Source of the DNA: Isoetes taiwanensis
Taxonomy: Eukaryota; Streptophyta; Lycopodiopsida; Isoetales; Isoetaceae
DNA: 64,000 nucleotides
Direction of reading: 5' to 3'
NCBI GenBank assembly: GCA_021234155.1
Contig: JAJEKV010000005.1
Span: forward strand, 12,158,787 to 12,222,786
The notes under the pieces are model-generated. The model saw only the letters and a program-made list of their open reading frames with translations, did no database searches and was not told the origin of the DNA. The first letter of the stretch is position 1. Each line of letters opens with the position of its first letter. The position numbers and the translations under genes are program-made. Below, one piece after another: positions 20,226 through 32,345 of the stretch.

Positions 20226-22844
20226 ATATAGATATGGAGATGGAGAAATGGAAGGAGGCAAAAAGATTGTCCACAACGGAAACGACGTTAATGTTTCAGA
20301 AGCTCCTGACCATGGCGACGGAGATGGCGATTTTGCCCCAACAGAGGCAGGGCCTGGAGCCGGAGCTCTGGCTCCTTCGCAAGAAAAAAAAAAAAAAGAA
20401 CAAGAAAGCAAAAGCTGAACCTGCCAGAATGTGCCTGCCATAGAAAAATCTGGAGCTTGAAGCCAAGCTCTGCATCTTCGCCGGACTTGTTTCTGCTCCA
20501 AAATGGTCCTGTAGCCATTGTTAGGCCGAATCCTCCCATTAAGCTGCCGTCAAGGATTTTGTGCATCTGGCAGCCGAAGCAAATCTGATGGGTCCTGAAA
20601 CCCTAAACTTAATAAACACGATCGTTCTTTAAAGCTACTAATCTAGCCATCAGAGATAGCGAACCCTAAAGTTGAATGCCTCGTTGCTTGCATGGCCTCA
20701 TAGAACCATTGCAAAACCATAGATAAAATGCCATTCAAATATGAGAATCCAGTGTGCACTCTAGATATACTGATTAGTATGCCTCGTACAATACGCCCAT
20801 GAAATCAGATAAAAACCATGCCAAAAAGCATATAAAATCACAAAAAACCCCCCTGTTATAATGCTAGATATTCAAGTCTGGCCTTCTATTACTGTCAATT
20901 CGTTAATACGACTATACCAGGGCATTGATTTGGCTCCAGAAAAAAGGGAAACCTACAACTTGTGACGTTTATTTCCCTAATAATGCAAGTTTGCCATCTC
21001 TGTTCAGACCCATCCAATATATATAACAATGGCAAAGGGTGTTTTTTTGCTAGTGGTGTACAAAAAAACGAAATTTAAGCACTAAATCAGCACCTTCATA
21101 GGTAACATGTGTGATCAGGGCTTCACATTACCAATATGCTCATTATGTTATACATAACTAAAGAACATCCCAATATTTTTTGAAGGGCAATGAAGGGCAA
21201 GGGAAGGGCAATGAAGGGTAGCTTGAAGGGCAACCAGCACCCTATGTCCTGGACTGCTTTATTGTACACCACCAATAAAAAAAGACCCCAAAGCCGATTC
21301 TAGGATCTGGCATCTTGCTTCAATGATTTTTATGCAATTGTGCAGCCCTGGTGCACCCAGATTTTTCACCGATTTTAAACTGTGGACTTGTTAAACTAAT
21401 TGATCCCACATGAGGGCTTTTATTAGCTCCAAGTCATTAATTCCTGCCTTTATCAAGCAGCATGGAACCAAAAGCCGAGATAGGCACATGGGCAACGAAA
21501 GCCTTGCTTTCTGTCGCTGCTCTCTTCATAGATATGACAGTATTTGCACAATAAAAAAAATAACAAAACACAAGCACAGCACCGAACCGCTCACCTAATC
21601 GGCCTTGAATCAGGCATTTCCAGACCGTTTCTAGGTGTTTGCATGTTGTGCAGATGAAATTTGGCCCTGCATACTAGAATAAATAAGCCCTGGATCAAGC
21701 ATTTGCAGATCCCTCATACGTGTTTTGGAGTTGTGCGCATGAAACTGGGCCCGTGGTTGGTTGCCTGGGCGTCCCCAGGCTAAAAAAATACAGACTCTTC
21801 TTTCCTCCTGGCCAATAGAAAATTCTCAGGCTTCAAATTCCAATGCTCGAGAACAAAAACGAAAGACAAAGGAGGAGCCGCTCACCTGTTTCCAGGACCA
21901 CCAAGCAAATTTGAAGCAAACACCTCCCAGACCGCTTCATGCCCATCTCGACAGCTGCAGCAAACAGGACTAGAAGGCGCATCCGCTGCTCCCCATATGC
22001 CAAACGCCCACGCGGGATCTTATATATAGCTCCACCTTCGACACCAACACAACGCCTTCTTCCCAGAACCCAGATGCCAGCGTCAGATTCATACCTTGTC
22101 ACATACGAATACCTCTAAAATACTTCTCAAATCTTGAGTTATAAAAGTACGCTTTTTGATCGCGGCAACATTATTGCCATATCTATACAAGTTACGCACC
22201 GTTGGGGCAGGTGCAAAGGAGGGCAGGTGAGTAGCAGGGTTTTTTTATTCGGATTCCGTCATTTCTATAGTGCAAGTTCAACTTCCAAGACGTAAAGGGG
22301 GTATGCACAAGGGAGGGCAGTTAAATGCCTAGGTTTTCTATATCTCAGAATTTGTGTATTTGGATTGGGAAATGAGAAGGTTTTGGGGGTAGGTGTTTAG
22401 TAGGATTTGTCTGGTAGATTGTTTGCATGTATTGAGTTGCAATGGAGGAAGCAATTACGTATACTAGGTGAGTGGCATTCTATTGTGTGGGTGTAGGCAG
22501 TGCTACATTACTGTTTGTGAAGCCATTATTTCATAGCCCCTAGTTGCTTGATTTATGTTGCTTATGTCTTGATGTTTCTCGTCAGCTGGGATTATATAAA
22601 GGAAGTTCTCTGGGTGTCGCAGGGTTTTTGTGTTCTTTGCGAGTCCCTCACCAGAATGCAACAAATGGACTTAACACCTGATAAAGTTCCCACCCCAGCT
22701 CCTCCAAATAATCCAATCTTCACTTATCTAAGTATTTTAAACTCGTGTTCTGGGATGTTTATAACACAGAGTAAACGGTAACTTCTTACGTGCTAAATGT
22801 GCTTCTTATTTGTCAACAATGAGAATGAGAATGAAAATGATTTT
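20226..22844. other. Intergenic DNA, minor repeats
   Basis: Short frames at 20230-20570 show no similarity that I recognise; a poly(A) run sits near 20386. A telo-box AAACCCTAA occurs at 20598-20606. At 21181-21236 the motif GAAGGGCAA is repeated several times. At about 21605-21667 and 21691-21753 there is a diverged direct duplication (ATCA-GCATTT-CAGA, then GTTGTGC, GCATGAAA or AGATGAAA, then GGCCC). No gene is supported. Confidence 0.45.
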
Positions 22845-25110
22845 TTATCGTCCACTGAGGCCAATCGGCCTATGGGACCCATAAGGAGCGCAGCAAACTT
22901 ATTACTGTCCGGGTTAAAAAACCCCCGCCCCGAAGGGTTTTCGAGGGAAAAACCGTGGCAGTAATAAGAATGCTGTCAAACTGTACAAGTATACATCAAT
23001 GTATATATACATGTCAAGTGTGTGCCCAAGGACATAGCTGATCTCGCATGTCCAAAACCTCCTGAAGATATGATCCCAGCACCCGTACGGATGCTGTGCT
23101 CAATGTCACATATAACGGCTGGCCAGGCCTGACCAACTCAGCATATCGTGTCCGAATTTGATCATATGCTGGGCAACTTTGAAGGGTATGAGATTCATCC
23201 TCAATGACTGCCATATGGCAGCATTGACAGAGCCTGTCCTGGCGTGGCTCACCAATCCATCTGCCCGTCTCAATTCGAAGATGATGTGCCTCTGTGCGAA
23301 TGGAGGCAATGAGTCTGTGCCTTTTCATGGGCAAGTGGGTGCGCAGGTAGCATTGCGGGCCTCGTTCCAATGTGGGATTTATGTGGCGCTGGTAGTGTGC
23401 TGTCTTGACCTGTTCAAGGGCATTGGCATCCCAAAGCTTGCTGAGGAAGCAAACGTCAAGATATTGCCTCAAGCTATGGCGATCTGCCTCTGTTTGCACA
23501 TGTATGCACCTGTGCTCCTGCACATTCCATCTAGCCAACCATTGAGCTCTCTTTTCCCTCCAGCAGGCCTTGAGGCGCTGCGGCTCCATTGCCATGATAT
23601 AAGCTAGTTTAGGGAGACGAGCATCGTCCATATTGACCACCTTCTGAAAATAGACAATGTGGCGATCAAAGGCAGCCCTCAAGAGGCAAGAATCTCGTCT
23701 CCTGCGGTAGAATTTGATATGGGACTGTGGACTTCACCCCTAGTGCTCATACTAAGAAGGCTTTCTGGACCTGCTCCAAGTCATTCCAAGTAGCAAGTGA
23801 TACTACTGGGCCCCATACTTCCACCCCGTATAAAAGGACAGGCTCCACTAAGACCTTGAACAGGTGTGACTGATGGGCCCAATCATACAACTCCGCTCTA
23901 TGACTATTGTTTTGCATTGCATATAGTGCCTTCCAGCCTGCCGTCACTTTCGAAATGCATGGGATGTGTCCCGTAAGGAAACTCCACTCCCAAATATTTG
24001 TATGTGGATACAACTTCCACATTTTGGCCTCGCTTAACTGAAGGAGGGACCCTACCGACGTGAAGATGATATGAAACCACCTTAGTCTTGGCGGGTTGAC
24101 GCGCATATCGATTCGCTTGGCGTAATGTGTCCAGGGGCATCGAGATGTCGTTGCATGTCCGCTGGTGTGTAGCTAGGAGGTCCACACCATCGGCATATAT
24201 TAACCGTCGATGATCTGATAGAGAAGGTGAGCTCCATCGCCCCCATTATCGCCAAAGCCGACTCTCCAATTGATCAATGAAAAGCCCAAACAATGTTGGG
24301 GAGAGAGGCATCCACCGGCGAACCCCCATACTACTATCAAATGGTTGGCTTGTGCTGCCCAACCGACCAGAGCATCTTTTCAGATATAGCTCAGTACTGC
24401 TTCGCATTACGCAAATCTCTGGAACCCCCAAATTCTTGCCTTGCCCATAGTTTTTCCCCGCGGTGTCCAAACGCCGCCAAAATCCACAAAGCAACAATAT
24501 AGATCTTGACGCGGTTCCTGTTGTCTTCAATCGAGTTAAATAGCGTGAAGATGTGGTCAATGGTTGAGTGCGGGTCTGAATCTGCCTGGGTGAGGGCCCG
24601 CACCTCTGTACCTCTGCCCGGCCGTCAGCTAACTGCTCGAGAATCCCAGCAAGCAATTTTGCAAACACCGAACTGACCATGATTGTTCGGTAATTGGCTG
24701 GGCAGTGTGGGTCACCTGCCTTATATATGGGAACAACTCTGCTATTGGTCCATTTGCGGCGAAACCTTCTGTAATGCCTTGTTGAACAAGGCGGTTAAAT
24801 CGGTATTATGGACGGCCCTGCCCACTTAAGCAATTCCGCCTGCATACCATCCAAGTCTGGGGCTTTCCCATTGACAAGACGCTGCAAGCCTTGTTCCACA
24901 TCCGAATCTGTGATTTCCAGCACTGGGCCTTCTTGCAAGGGTAATGCTGCATGTGCACCCTGAGGGTCGTATAGCTCTTTGCAAGTATTGTCTCCACTGC
25001 TCGGGAGTGATATTCCCTGTGGGCTGTACTGGCTTTCTAAGAACCCTTCGCCAGAAGGTCCTGGGATGACGTTCCAGTGCAATGCCAGACATGTATTTCA
25101 AATGCGGTGG
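22845..25110 (-). mobile_element. 5'-truncated LINE, RT plus zinc-knuckle tail
   Basis: Reading down from 25101, there is a pre-RT segment (RHPRTFWRRVLRKPVQ, then EQWRQYLQ), LVNGKAPDLDGMQAELLKWA, and RT pieces over 24680-24246 with a GVRRWMPLSPTLFGLFIDQL block. Then follow YKYLGVEF near 24000 and the C-terminal region 23682-23014 as one frame of 222 codons, containing the CQCCHMAVIEDESHTLQSC zinc knuckle. The RT is split by frameshifts and the ORF1 and endonuclease regions are missing. The 3'UTR carries a GC-rich hairpin (about 22920-22955) and ends in a block TAGGCCGATTGGCCTCAGTG then GACGATAAAA. That block is also found, diverged, at the 3' ends of the array LINEs, so they are one family. 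Protein blocks such as EQW-LQ-LYDP-GA also match the array LINE. Confidence 0.9.
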
Positions 25111-25978
25111 CTTACATTATGGTTGGTAGGAGTTTGACAAAATGTTTTGGAGGGACTCAATTACTTGGAATTAGTTATTTCTGATATTGCAAAGTTTGGA
25201 AATGGAAAGAAAGTCCTTAAGGCTTTCTGGAGGATGCATGAAGATGGCATTAGGTTAAGCCATGTAAAGCTTCACTATTGTTGCTAGTGCATATGCTAAA
25301 ATGTTTGCTATGGAGCATGCGAAAATGAGCTAAATCTTTGCTATATACACTCAAATATTGAGAGTTGAACAAATTTCAGATTGTGCTTGGGAAATACTAT
25401 GTATGCTACATGTGGGAGTTTGAAAAAATCTCTACTAGTATTCAGCAGTATAATGAACTCAAATCTCCTTCCTGATATGCTATTGTCATTTTAACTCTTC
25501 CAGCAAATGTGGACCGAATACAATAAAATGTCAGACCTCTTACGAAGAAAATAATGTGGACTCTAATGTAATGCCCATGTTATGAGATATTAAACATAAT
25601 AATTGACTATGAATTCTAGAAAGGAAGGAGGTTCTTATTTGCCATAGTTGGCAGTTAGAGACACACAGAGTATGCACTCTTATTTTTGGATATTCCTTGA
25701 GCTGGAAAACAACCACTAAACCAATAGCACAACCTAATATCATTCATGATCGAAACAAATCTGACTTCCATAAACAACATATATACGCTCTTTATCAGTT
25801 TGCAACATCATGAGCTGATACATCATAGCAAAGGGGAAGTTTTGGTCCTTCAAATTCCAATAATTAATGTAATACAGTCATAGCCATATGCTTATGTGTT
25901 GACGAATTAAAAGCCATAGACTGTGTAATTGCCATATAAATGCCAGCACAAGAGAAATTATTACTCAGACCCTGTTTA
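25111..25978. other. AT-rich intergenic DNA
   Basis: No exon, repeat pair or RNA gene can be supported here. The interval separates the 5' break of the LINE from the TRIM element. Confidence 0.5.
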
Positions 25979-26432
25979 TGTAACATTCCTAACCGACATG
26001 CCCTTAACCAACTGGGCAAAACCGTCTAGACGTTTATGAGTAGTCGCTTCTACCCATTTATGCCGGTGTCTCTGGAACGCCCCACAGGCACATTCAAGGT
26101 TCGAATACTCGAGCGGTCTACCATGGGCCCGTTAAGTCTCTCCCACTAGAATTATGCTCGTCCTCGAGCATCCAAGGCTATACCATGTCACAATAATTAT
26201 CAAGTCTTTGCAAATTACCCATGCATATAGGCATCCATGGAGACTCGAACTCGAGACCTGCTCTGATACCAAATGTAACATTCCTAACCGACATGCCCTT
26301 AACCAACTGGGCAAAACCGTCTAGACGTTTATGAGTAGTCGCTTCTACCCATTTATGCCAGTGTCTCGGGAACGCCCCCATGGGCACATTCAAGGTTCGA
26401 ATACTCGAGCGGTCTACCATGGGCCCGTTACA
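25979..26432 (-). mobile_element. TRIM (miniature LTR retrotransposon), structurally complete
   Basis: Terminal direct repeats 25979-26136 and 26274-26432 (about 158 bp) are nearly identical. They flank an internal region of 137 bp. On the minus strand each LTR runs from TGTAAC (TTAAC at the internal edge of the second copy) to GTTACA. Just inside the 5' LTR is TGGTATCAGAGC (26271-26260), the standard initiator-Met tRNA primer-binding site. Just before the 3' LTR is a purine-rich GTGGGAGAGACT (about 26148-26137), a polypurine tract. The 5-bp target duplication GTTTA is perfect (25974-25978 and 26433-26437). No coding capacity exists, so transposition would depend on proteins from another element. 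The LTRs differ at only a few positions, so insertion is fairly recent. It is not the 5S-containing Cassandra type as far as I can see. Confidence 0.92.
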
Positions 26433-29400
26433 GTTTATCAGATAAAACTTTAAATCATGCAGAGATTCTTACTAACGAATGTGTTGCGCATGCCATTGCA
26501 ACTAGAGATTTTTACGAAAGAATGCATTGCACACGGCTTTGTAGCTAGAACCGACGCCACCAGCTGCAGGAATTCGATTGGACCAATAATAGAGATTGAA
26601 CTGAGGACATAAACAGAAGATTGTTTTAGCAAGAATAGCATCCGCTCTAGTGGTTGAAAAAGGATTATGGACAGAGAAAATAAATGCGAAGAGAATGGAA
26701 ATGGCTAGGCGTTTATAAGGAGCTTTACTAATACAAGTAGTAGAAGATTATCATGAATCCTGCAAAGATAAAGTGCTAGATGAAATCTCTGAAGCATATA
26801 ACCCTCATTGAAGAAAAAAAGCAAGCATGATGACATCGGCCATGCTTTCCAAACCATCAAATGCTTAAAGAAAAATTCTTAGAGAAAAAACCTGTCTATA
26901 GCACAGAAGGAGAGAAAAAGATTCAAGCGGTGTCGCTGAGAAAAGGTTTGTCTGGCAAGGCGAGTAGGTAAACATTGGGGAGATTGGCTAGGCTAGACTG
27001 ACCAGGGGTAACCTTGGCTAGGCTAGATGTCTAAACCTTGTCTTCGTACAAGGCTAGGGCTTGTATATAATCAAAAGTCTATACAAGGTCACTAAAATCA
27101 TCACTGCTTTTGGAATTGCTGTTTTTTCAGGCCCTACTTTCACCATTTAGGAACCAGCCGACTTTTTCCACTCAAATACCATTTCAGTTTGTTGGAATTG
27201 AGGTTCCAGAAAATTTATCTCCTATTCTGTTACTATTATGGGCCTCAATCTATATCATCTTTGGCACTGCTAAAGGCCAACCCATTCAAAACCAAAGCAT
27301 TGAGGCACATGTTGAAGAGTTTGAAGCTCTTATAGTTCTCAATGGACACTGGCAGCTGCATATTAAGTTTCACATCTTCTCCACCATGTTGCGCGGTGCC
27401 CCATATCAGGACCAATAAAAGTCATTGGAAACAAAGCTGGAGAGAGACGAAATTAGTTTTTCTCGTCCACTATGGTTCGTCTACTGATCATCAACAACTT
27501 TTGAAGCAATTCAATGACATACAATAATAGACCATGGAATCTATGCATGATTTTGTTGACTGAGTGCTTATCACTGTAAGCAAAGCTCAAGGAATATCTC
27601 ACACAGAGTCAAATCTTTGTATGAGTTTTACAATGTCTTCCACCTGCTATGTCTCATGACTGAGTGCTTAAGACCAACATCCTTGGAACATGTCATTGAA
27701 CTAGTTAATCATTCTGTCAATGTGTCCTCTCTAGTATCCCTCTCATGGGTCTTCCTTTCATGCAAGGCAATTCTTGTTCATCAGGCTTCTACCCAGCGTT
27801 TACAGAAACGTAGCCAAATATAGTAATTTTTGTCCCCCTTTTTCCATTTTGCATGGCTCTGTCAGGCACACAAGGTGGCTTGGGGAGGTCTTTTTAGCCG
27901 TAGCTGTTCGAGCAATTTCAAGAGGCACAAACATGGCCTGGATACTGCTTAGGAAAGCTATATTTTTTGGATTTTTTCTCTTTTTTCATAATATTCTAGC
28001 AAAAATAGAAAGGTGCTGATTGTGAAGCTTGGAAATGGCAGAACAAGAGGGCAAATTAGATAGGCTTTCAAGGTTTCAAGAAGGTACAGGTCCATTTTGT
28101 TGCTACAAAAGGCTTGGCTTCTGGCGCAGTTACTTATAGCCATCGGAGCTTGCCCATGGCCTTGTCATCTTAGCTACAATTTTTGTGCATTGGCCTTGTC
28201 AAGTCAAAAAAAAGTGTGTCGATTGTTGATCTTTTCAATTGTTGTACAATTTTAGTTATGATCTAAACAACATTGTAAGTCTCTGTTTTTGGATATGATC
28301 TGTGTTTCAATGTTCTATGTTTTCGTATGATTATAGAAAATGAATGGCTTAAAAAAACTATGTCCACAGGGAGAAATAGTCATGTAGAATTGGAAGACCC
28401 AACTTCCATTCCATAATGTGGCAACTGACATATGTCAGCGACGAAATACACTCCTGATAAAAAGTGTGACCATGTTTCTATCTTATCTTAACATATATAA
28501 TTATTATTGGGTCGATTCTCTGGCATATTCTTCGACGTCGAGGCACTAATCTCGGCCATCCATCGAGTTACAAAGAATGTGTACCGTCCGTGTTTTAGGG
28601 AAGGCACGGACATAGCCATAGCCAACTACGGCAAAACAAAACTGATCAGGAAGCGATTTTCTTGTGACTCTAAGGTGCCTCAACCCTTGCTCCGCAGATC
28701 AAATCGGTATTCCAAGGTTAGTTATGGGAGTCCCTGCATGGGTTTTCTCTGGAATCTTTCTTCCATTGCCGGCTCGGTTGCAGCCTAGCAATAGCTAGAA
28801 CCAGAGATGCTTGCAATCATGCCTTCATTCAAGCCAAAAGCCATGAGTCATGTAGCAGTACGGACTCTGTTCACATGCTTTTGTTGTGGGGAAATTTGTA
28901 ACAAGCAAAGGGACAGAGTAATTGTCAGAATTGGGGAGATCATTAAACAGACCCAATGTTCTTATCTCCATGAATCGAACTCCTTTTGCAGCGATTTCTA
29001 TTCCTTCTGTTGTGCAGCAGAGCATCGAACATGGTGGTGGATGATGCCCATTGCCTCTGCTAAATTAATGAATCAGAATGGCGAGGTTACAGGTGGATTC
29101 CAGTTGCTTCTTTCTTGCTAAATTCATTATGCAGCAGATCCCTTAATTGCATGATTTCTTAACTTCTATAACTACGTATCCGTGGTTTGGGTCGGCAGCA
29201 GCTCATGGTGGTGCAACGGCTCATGGAGCAGCTCATGGAGCTCTGTTCGGACTATCTAGACTGCATTTATTCTATGGGCATTTAGACTGCATGTTATTCT
29301 ACTGTTATGAGTTTCGGAGACGAAGGTAACAGGATTATCCTGAAAGTTTTATAGTTGGTTAGATTTTGATTACGTTTCTTACATTGCGTGCCTTCATCGG

Positions 29401-30497
29401 TCGATCAGGGATTCAAATCAAAGGGCATTATGGACAATCTGGTAGCAGTTGCCAGGGCTTTCTAAAGCGGCTCAGTGGAGTATACTGATATTTTTGGATG
29501 CCAAGCAGACTGATGCCCACTCTCTGCATGTGCTGAGAATGATTTGCCCAGAATGCTTGGAGATTTCACAGTTTTACCCAGAATGATTTGCTGCTCTACA
29601 AAATTGTGGAGAATCGTTGCCCTTTTTTATACATCAAAGAGTTTAAAAATTTCGATTCATGAAAAGAAATTTGGATCGCCCCTTTTTCAGAACCCCGATG
29701 CAATGCCAGCCATATTGGGCAATAAATTCATCTCAGGAGGATCGTTTTCCAGTGGCCAGTGTAAGAAAATAAGTTGGAGCCTAACATCTCATAATTCCAA
29801 GTGTATGGGATGGCTGTAGGCACAATCCAGGGCCTCTGTTTTATACTTCCCTTTGGCAGCAATTGGAAAAGGGGATTTTAAGAAGCGAGAATCCCTTTCT
29901 GTGGGTTTTAAGGCTTGGGCAAGCTCCTGTTAAAATGGATGCTGACCCATGCTTTACTCTGCATATGCAACTTGTGTTCTTATACTCAGTGCAATCAGGT
30001 TGAGACCAAAACAGCCAAAAACGCTATTATTGATGGTGAGTGGATATGGATGGAATTGTGTATATTCATTTGCCTATGCATCAGTTTACAGTTGCATCAG
30101 CGGTTTCTAGCATGAACTAAATAAAGCAAATATATTTATATTTACTCGTGTATGAAAGATTTATGCTAAAATTTGTTTCTGAAAACGTTGTAGAAAGTTA
30201 TAATTGAGTGCATCAGTTAACTGCTTCTGCTTATAAGCCTGTCATATGGTATTAATAAAAGCCTTATACCTAATTATTTGATCAAGCCTAGAGGTTGTAG
30301 TTGGATCTTCCCTTCATGGAACCTCTCAAACCTCCTAATGTTGAGTGTATGTTTTGGACCAAATAGATAAAAGAAAAAAAAGTTGACACACCCCAACATC
30401 TACAACCTTCTCTTACAAAATTGACAGCATAGAAGAAGCAACTCAAATAGATACAACTGGACTTTACACCAAGGAAAAAGAGAAATGTTCGCGGCGG
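26433..30497. other. Long intergenic region, no supported gene
   Basis: Open frames at 27110-27418, 28507-28788, 28807-29121, 29147-29329 and 29544-29819 lack recognisable domains and splice structure. The 27110 frame has a hydrophobic run around PILLLLWASIYIIFG but is otherwise unplaced. I would not call any of them a gene without transcript evidence. No repeat pair of note is seen. Confidence 0.45.
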
Positions 30498-30581
30498 CCT
30501 TGGCTGCCGCGATAAATTTCTTGTATTTGTAAATTATATAGGCCGCCGCGATAAATTTCTTGTATTTGTAAATTATATAGG
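30498..30581 (+). repeat. Tandem 40-bp repeat with GC palindrome edge
   Basis: CCGCGATAAATTTCTTGTAT plus TTGTAAATTATATAGG occurs twice in direct tandem (about 30506-30542 and 30546-30582). It is preceded by a small palindrome, CGCGGCGGCCTTGGCTGCCGCG, split over 30490-30511. The copies are identical, so the duplication is recent or maintained. Confidence 0.75.
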
Positions 30582-30905
30582 AGAAAGTTGCAATATCTTT
30601 AAACTCCCATAAAATTGTGTAGGAGAAAAGTTGCACAATACATCTATATTGCTAGACATGGGTTGAAGGATGAGGGGAGGCACTTTATGTTGCTACCATA
30701 TAAGAATCTTATCAAGAATGACGATAAATATTTATTGGTTTGATTGAGAGACGTGGGAGCTCAGGAATTCAAATTATACCTCGCAGAGTAGGTCCAGAAG
30801 TGTTTGAAATGAGAGTTTTTGCCTTCTCAAAGGACGACATAACAGATTCTTCTTAAAATGATCGGATTTTAAAGATGGATAGATGGATAGATATATAGAT
30901 ACGAT

Positions 30906-30950
30906 TTTTAACGTCCATGAAGACCAATTGGCCATGGGACCCAAACAACA
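30906..30950 (-). mobile_element. Isolated LINE 3' tail
   Basis: On the minus strand, GGGTCCCATGGCCAATTGG, then TCTTCATGGACGTTAAAAATC matches the terminal block of the LINE at 22845-25110 (GGGACCCATAGGCCGATTGG... GTGGACGATAAAAAATC on the same strand sense). It is followed by a (TATC)n-like run at about 30876-30900. This looks like an extremely 5'-truncated LINE insertion. Confidence 0.6.
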
Positions 30951-31236
30951 GATTGGATTTTAAAGAAGAAACTCCTTATGTTTCCATATAGTTTACTAAA
31001 AAGTGACGGGAATGTTAAAAAGCTGACTGAATTTCACCCTCTCAAAAGTGGCCATATTCTTAGTGTAAAAATAACAGTTTGGTTTTCTCCAATGCTAAAA
31101 CAATTCAGGAAGATAATACAATACATACAAAAACATAGTCTACTCCAATATGTACCGGGTCAATAACATCTTTGGAGATCTTGAACCAGAGATAAAATGT
31201 TAGAAGCTTGTTTTGTAGAGAAAAAGAAAGGATGGA

Positions 31237-31864
31237 TCAAACAGCAACCTTTGAGCCTTTTCGGATGAGCTCCCGAATCTCATCATCTGATGCTCTGTCA
31301 AGAGCAGTACGTCCTTGTGTATCTTTAACTGTGCATAATGCTCCAGCTCTAAGCAGCTCCTCTATCTTTGGCCTATCCCCTTCTGTGGCTGCTAACATTA
31401 GCAATACATCTACTGGATGTATGCCTGTTTTTAGCAACTCCTCCATTGAATCATAGTTCCCTTCTACTGCAAGCATTCCCGTGTAGTCGAAATACTGCAT
31501 TAAAATCCCAAAAACAGAGTTACTTAGCCTTTAAGCATATCTTAAAAGACAATTTATCTAATCAAATGCTACACAAGATTTTTACCAGGGCAACATCATC
31601 TCTGCTAAAATCATCCCGGCCTTGACTGGCATAAATGCCAGCACTCTCTGCATCTAATCCATTTTTGCCGAATTTAAACCAAGAAGACATCGTTACACGA
31701 TGCCGTGAATTAGGGCCCAATTTTCGGGTCGCTGTGGCGTGTTTGGAGCTGTTTGCGAAAGGAAGGGAAGCAGGGCATGGCCGTGGAAGGAAATTTGCGC
31801 GAGGAAGTGCGACGGACGGCTTAGCGGAGCAGGAATCTGGCAATGCCATGGCCGGAGACGCCAT
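31237..31864 (-). CDS. LTD: LHCP translocation defect protein (LTD/GDC1), two exons
   Basis: LTD is a chloroplast ankyrin-type protein that passes imported light-harvesting chlorophyll proteins from the inner-envelope import site to the stromal SRP pathway. Exon 1 is 31864-31586 and exon 2 is 31494-31237; the donor is GTAAAA and the acceptor TGCAG, phase 0, giving about 178 residues, near the length of Arabidopsis LTD. Residues 1-60 are rich in Ala, Ser, Pro and Arg with few acidic residues, as expected of a transit peptide. The mature part shows the family's SAGIYASQGRDDFSRDDV, then YFDYTGMLAVEGNYDSMEEL, HPVDVLLMLAATEGDRPKIE and an ankyrin-like VKDTQGRTALDRA. The frame is intact. The start is the first ATG in frame, and the next Met is only five residues on. 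It lies head-to-head with the AP2/ERF fragment, about 480 bp apart. Confidence 0.94.
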
Positions 31865-32344
31865 AGCCAAACCTCTGAAGGTGTAATGCTGCGTACATCC
31901 ATTTTATATGTGGTATATGAGAGTTGCATATGGCGGCAGAACATTGAAATTGCAGCCTCCAAGTCCCTCCGGCGGCCATACTATAAAGGACACCCAATGG
32001 TTTTGGAGTAGCATTTCGTTAGAGATAATGTAAGGCGGGGAGGCAGATTTCGGCCCTCCGATGGAGACAGATGACACGTGGAAGTTGGATCACCCATTCT
32101 TATTCCAACAGGAGCGGGAAATCAAGAACCCCTCCCTTGAAATATCATGAGCATACCAAGCAATTTGATTTCTTGAATGAATTGGCAGACTTGTTTGCAG
32201 ATTTAGAGCGTCATTTAAGGTTGCATAAGTGCCTGGATGCATCAACTGAAGCCCTATGAGGCTACATATGTCTACACCTTAAATAATTTAAAATCTAGGT
32301 AAATGTACATTAGTTGTGGGTTAACATAATGTAACATAATTGTA
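31865..32344. other. Interval between LTD and the AP2 fragment
   Basis: It should contain the LTD promoter. TATA-like ACTATAAAGG on the plus strand (about 31978-31987) and TATAAAA on the minus strand (31908-31902) are present. The latter is only about 40 bases from the LTD ATG, so it may not be the true box. The first half of the AP2 domain (YRGVR block) is not found here. Confidence 0.4.
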
Positions 32345-32345
32345 G

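Noticed and set aside
25979-26432. Cassandra-type TRIM or plain SINE
   Set aside because: No 5S rRNA-like sequence is seen in the LTR, and paired LTRs, PBS, purine tract and 5-bp duplication exclude a SINE.
27110-29121. Protein-coding genes at 27110, 28507 and 28807
   Set aside because: Frames of about 100 codons with no domain, no paired splice sites and no conserved motif. They are within chance expectation for this base composition.
30490-30582. CRISPR-like or satellite array
   Set aside because: Only two repeat units, no spacers of regular length, and a plant nuclear context. It is a simple tandem duplication.
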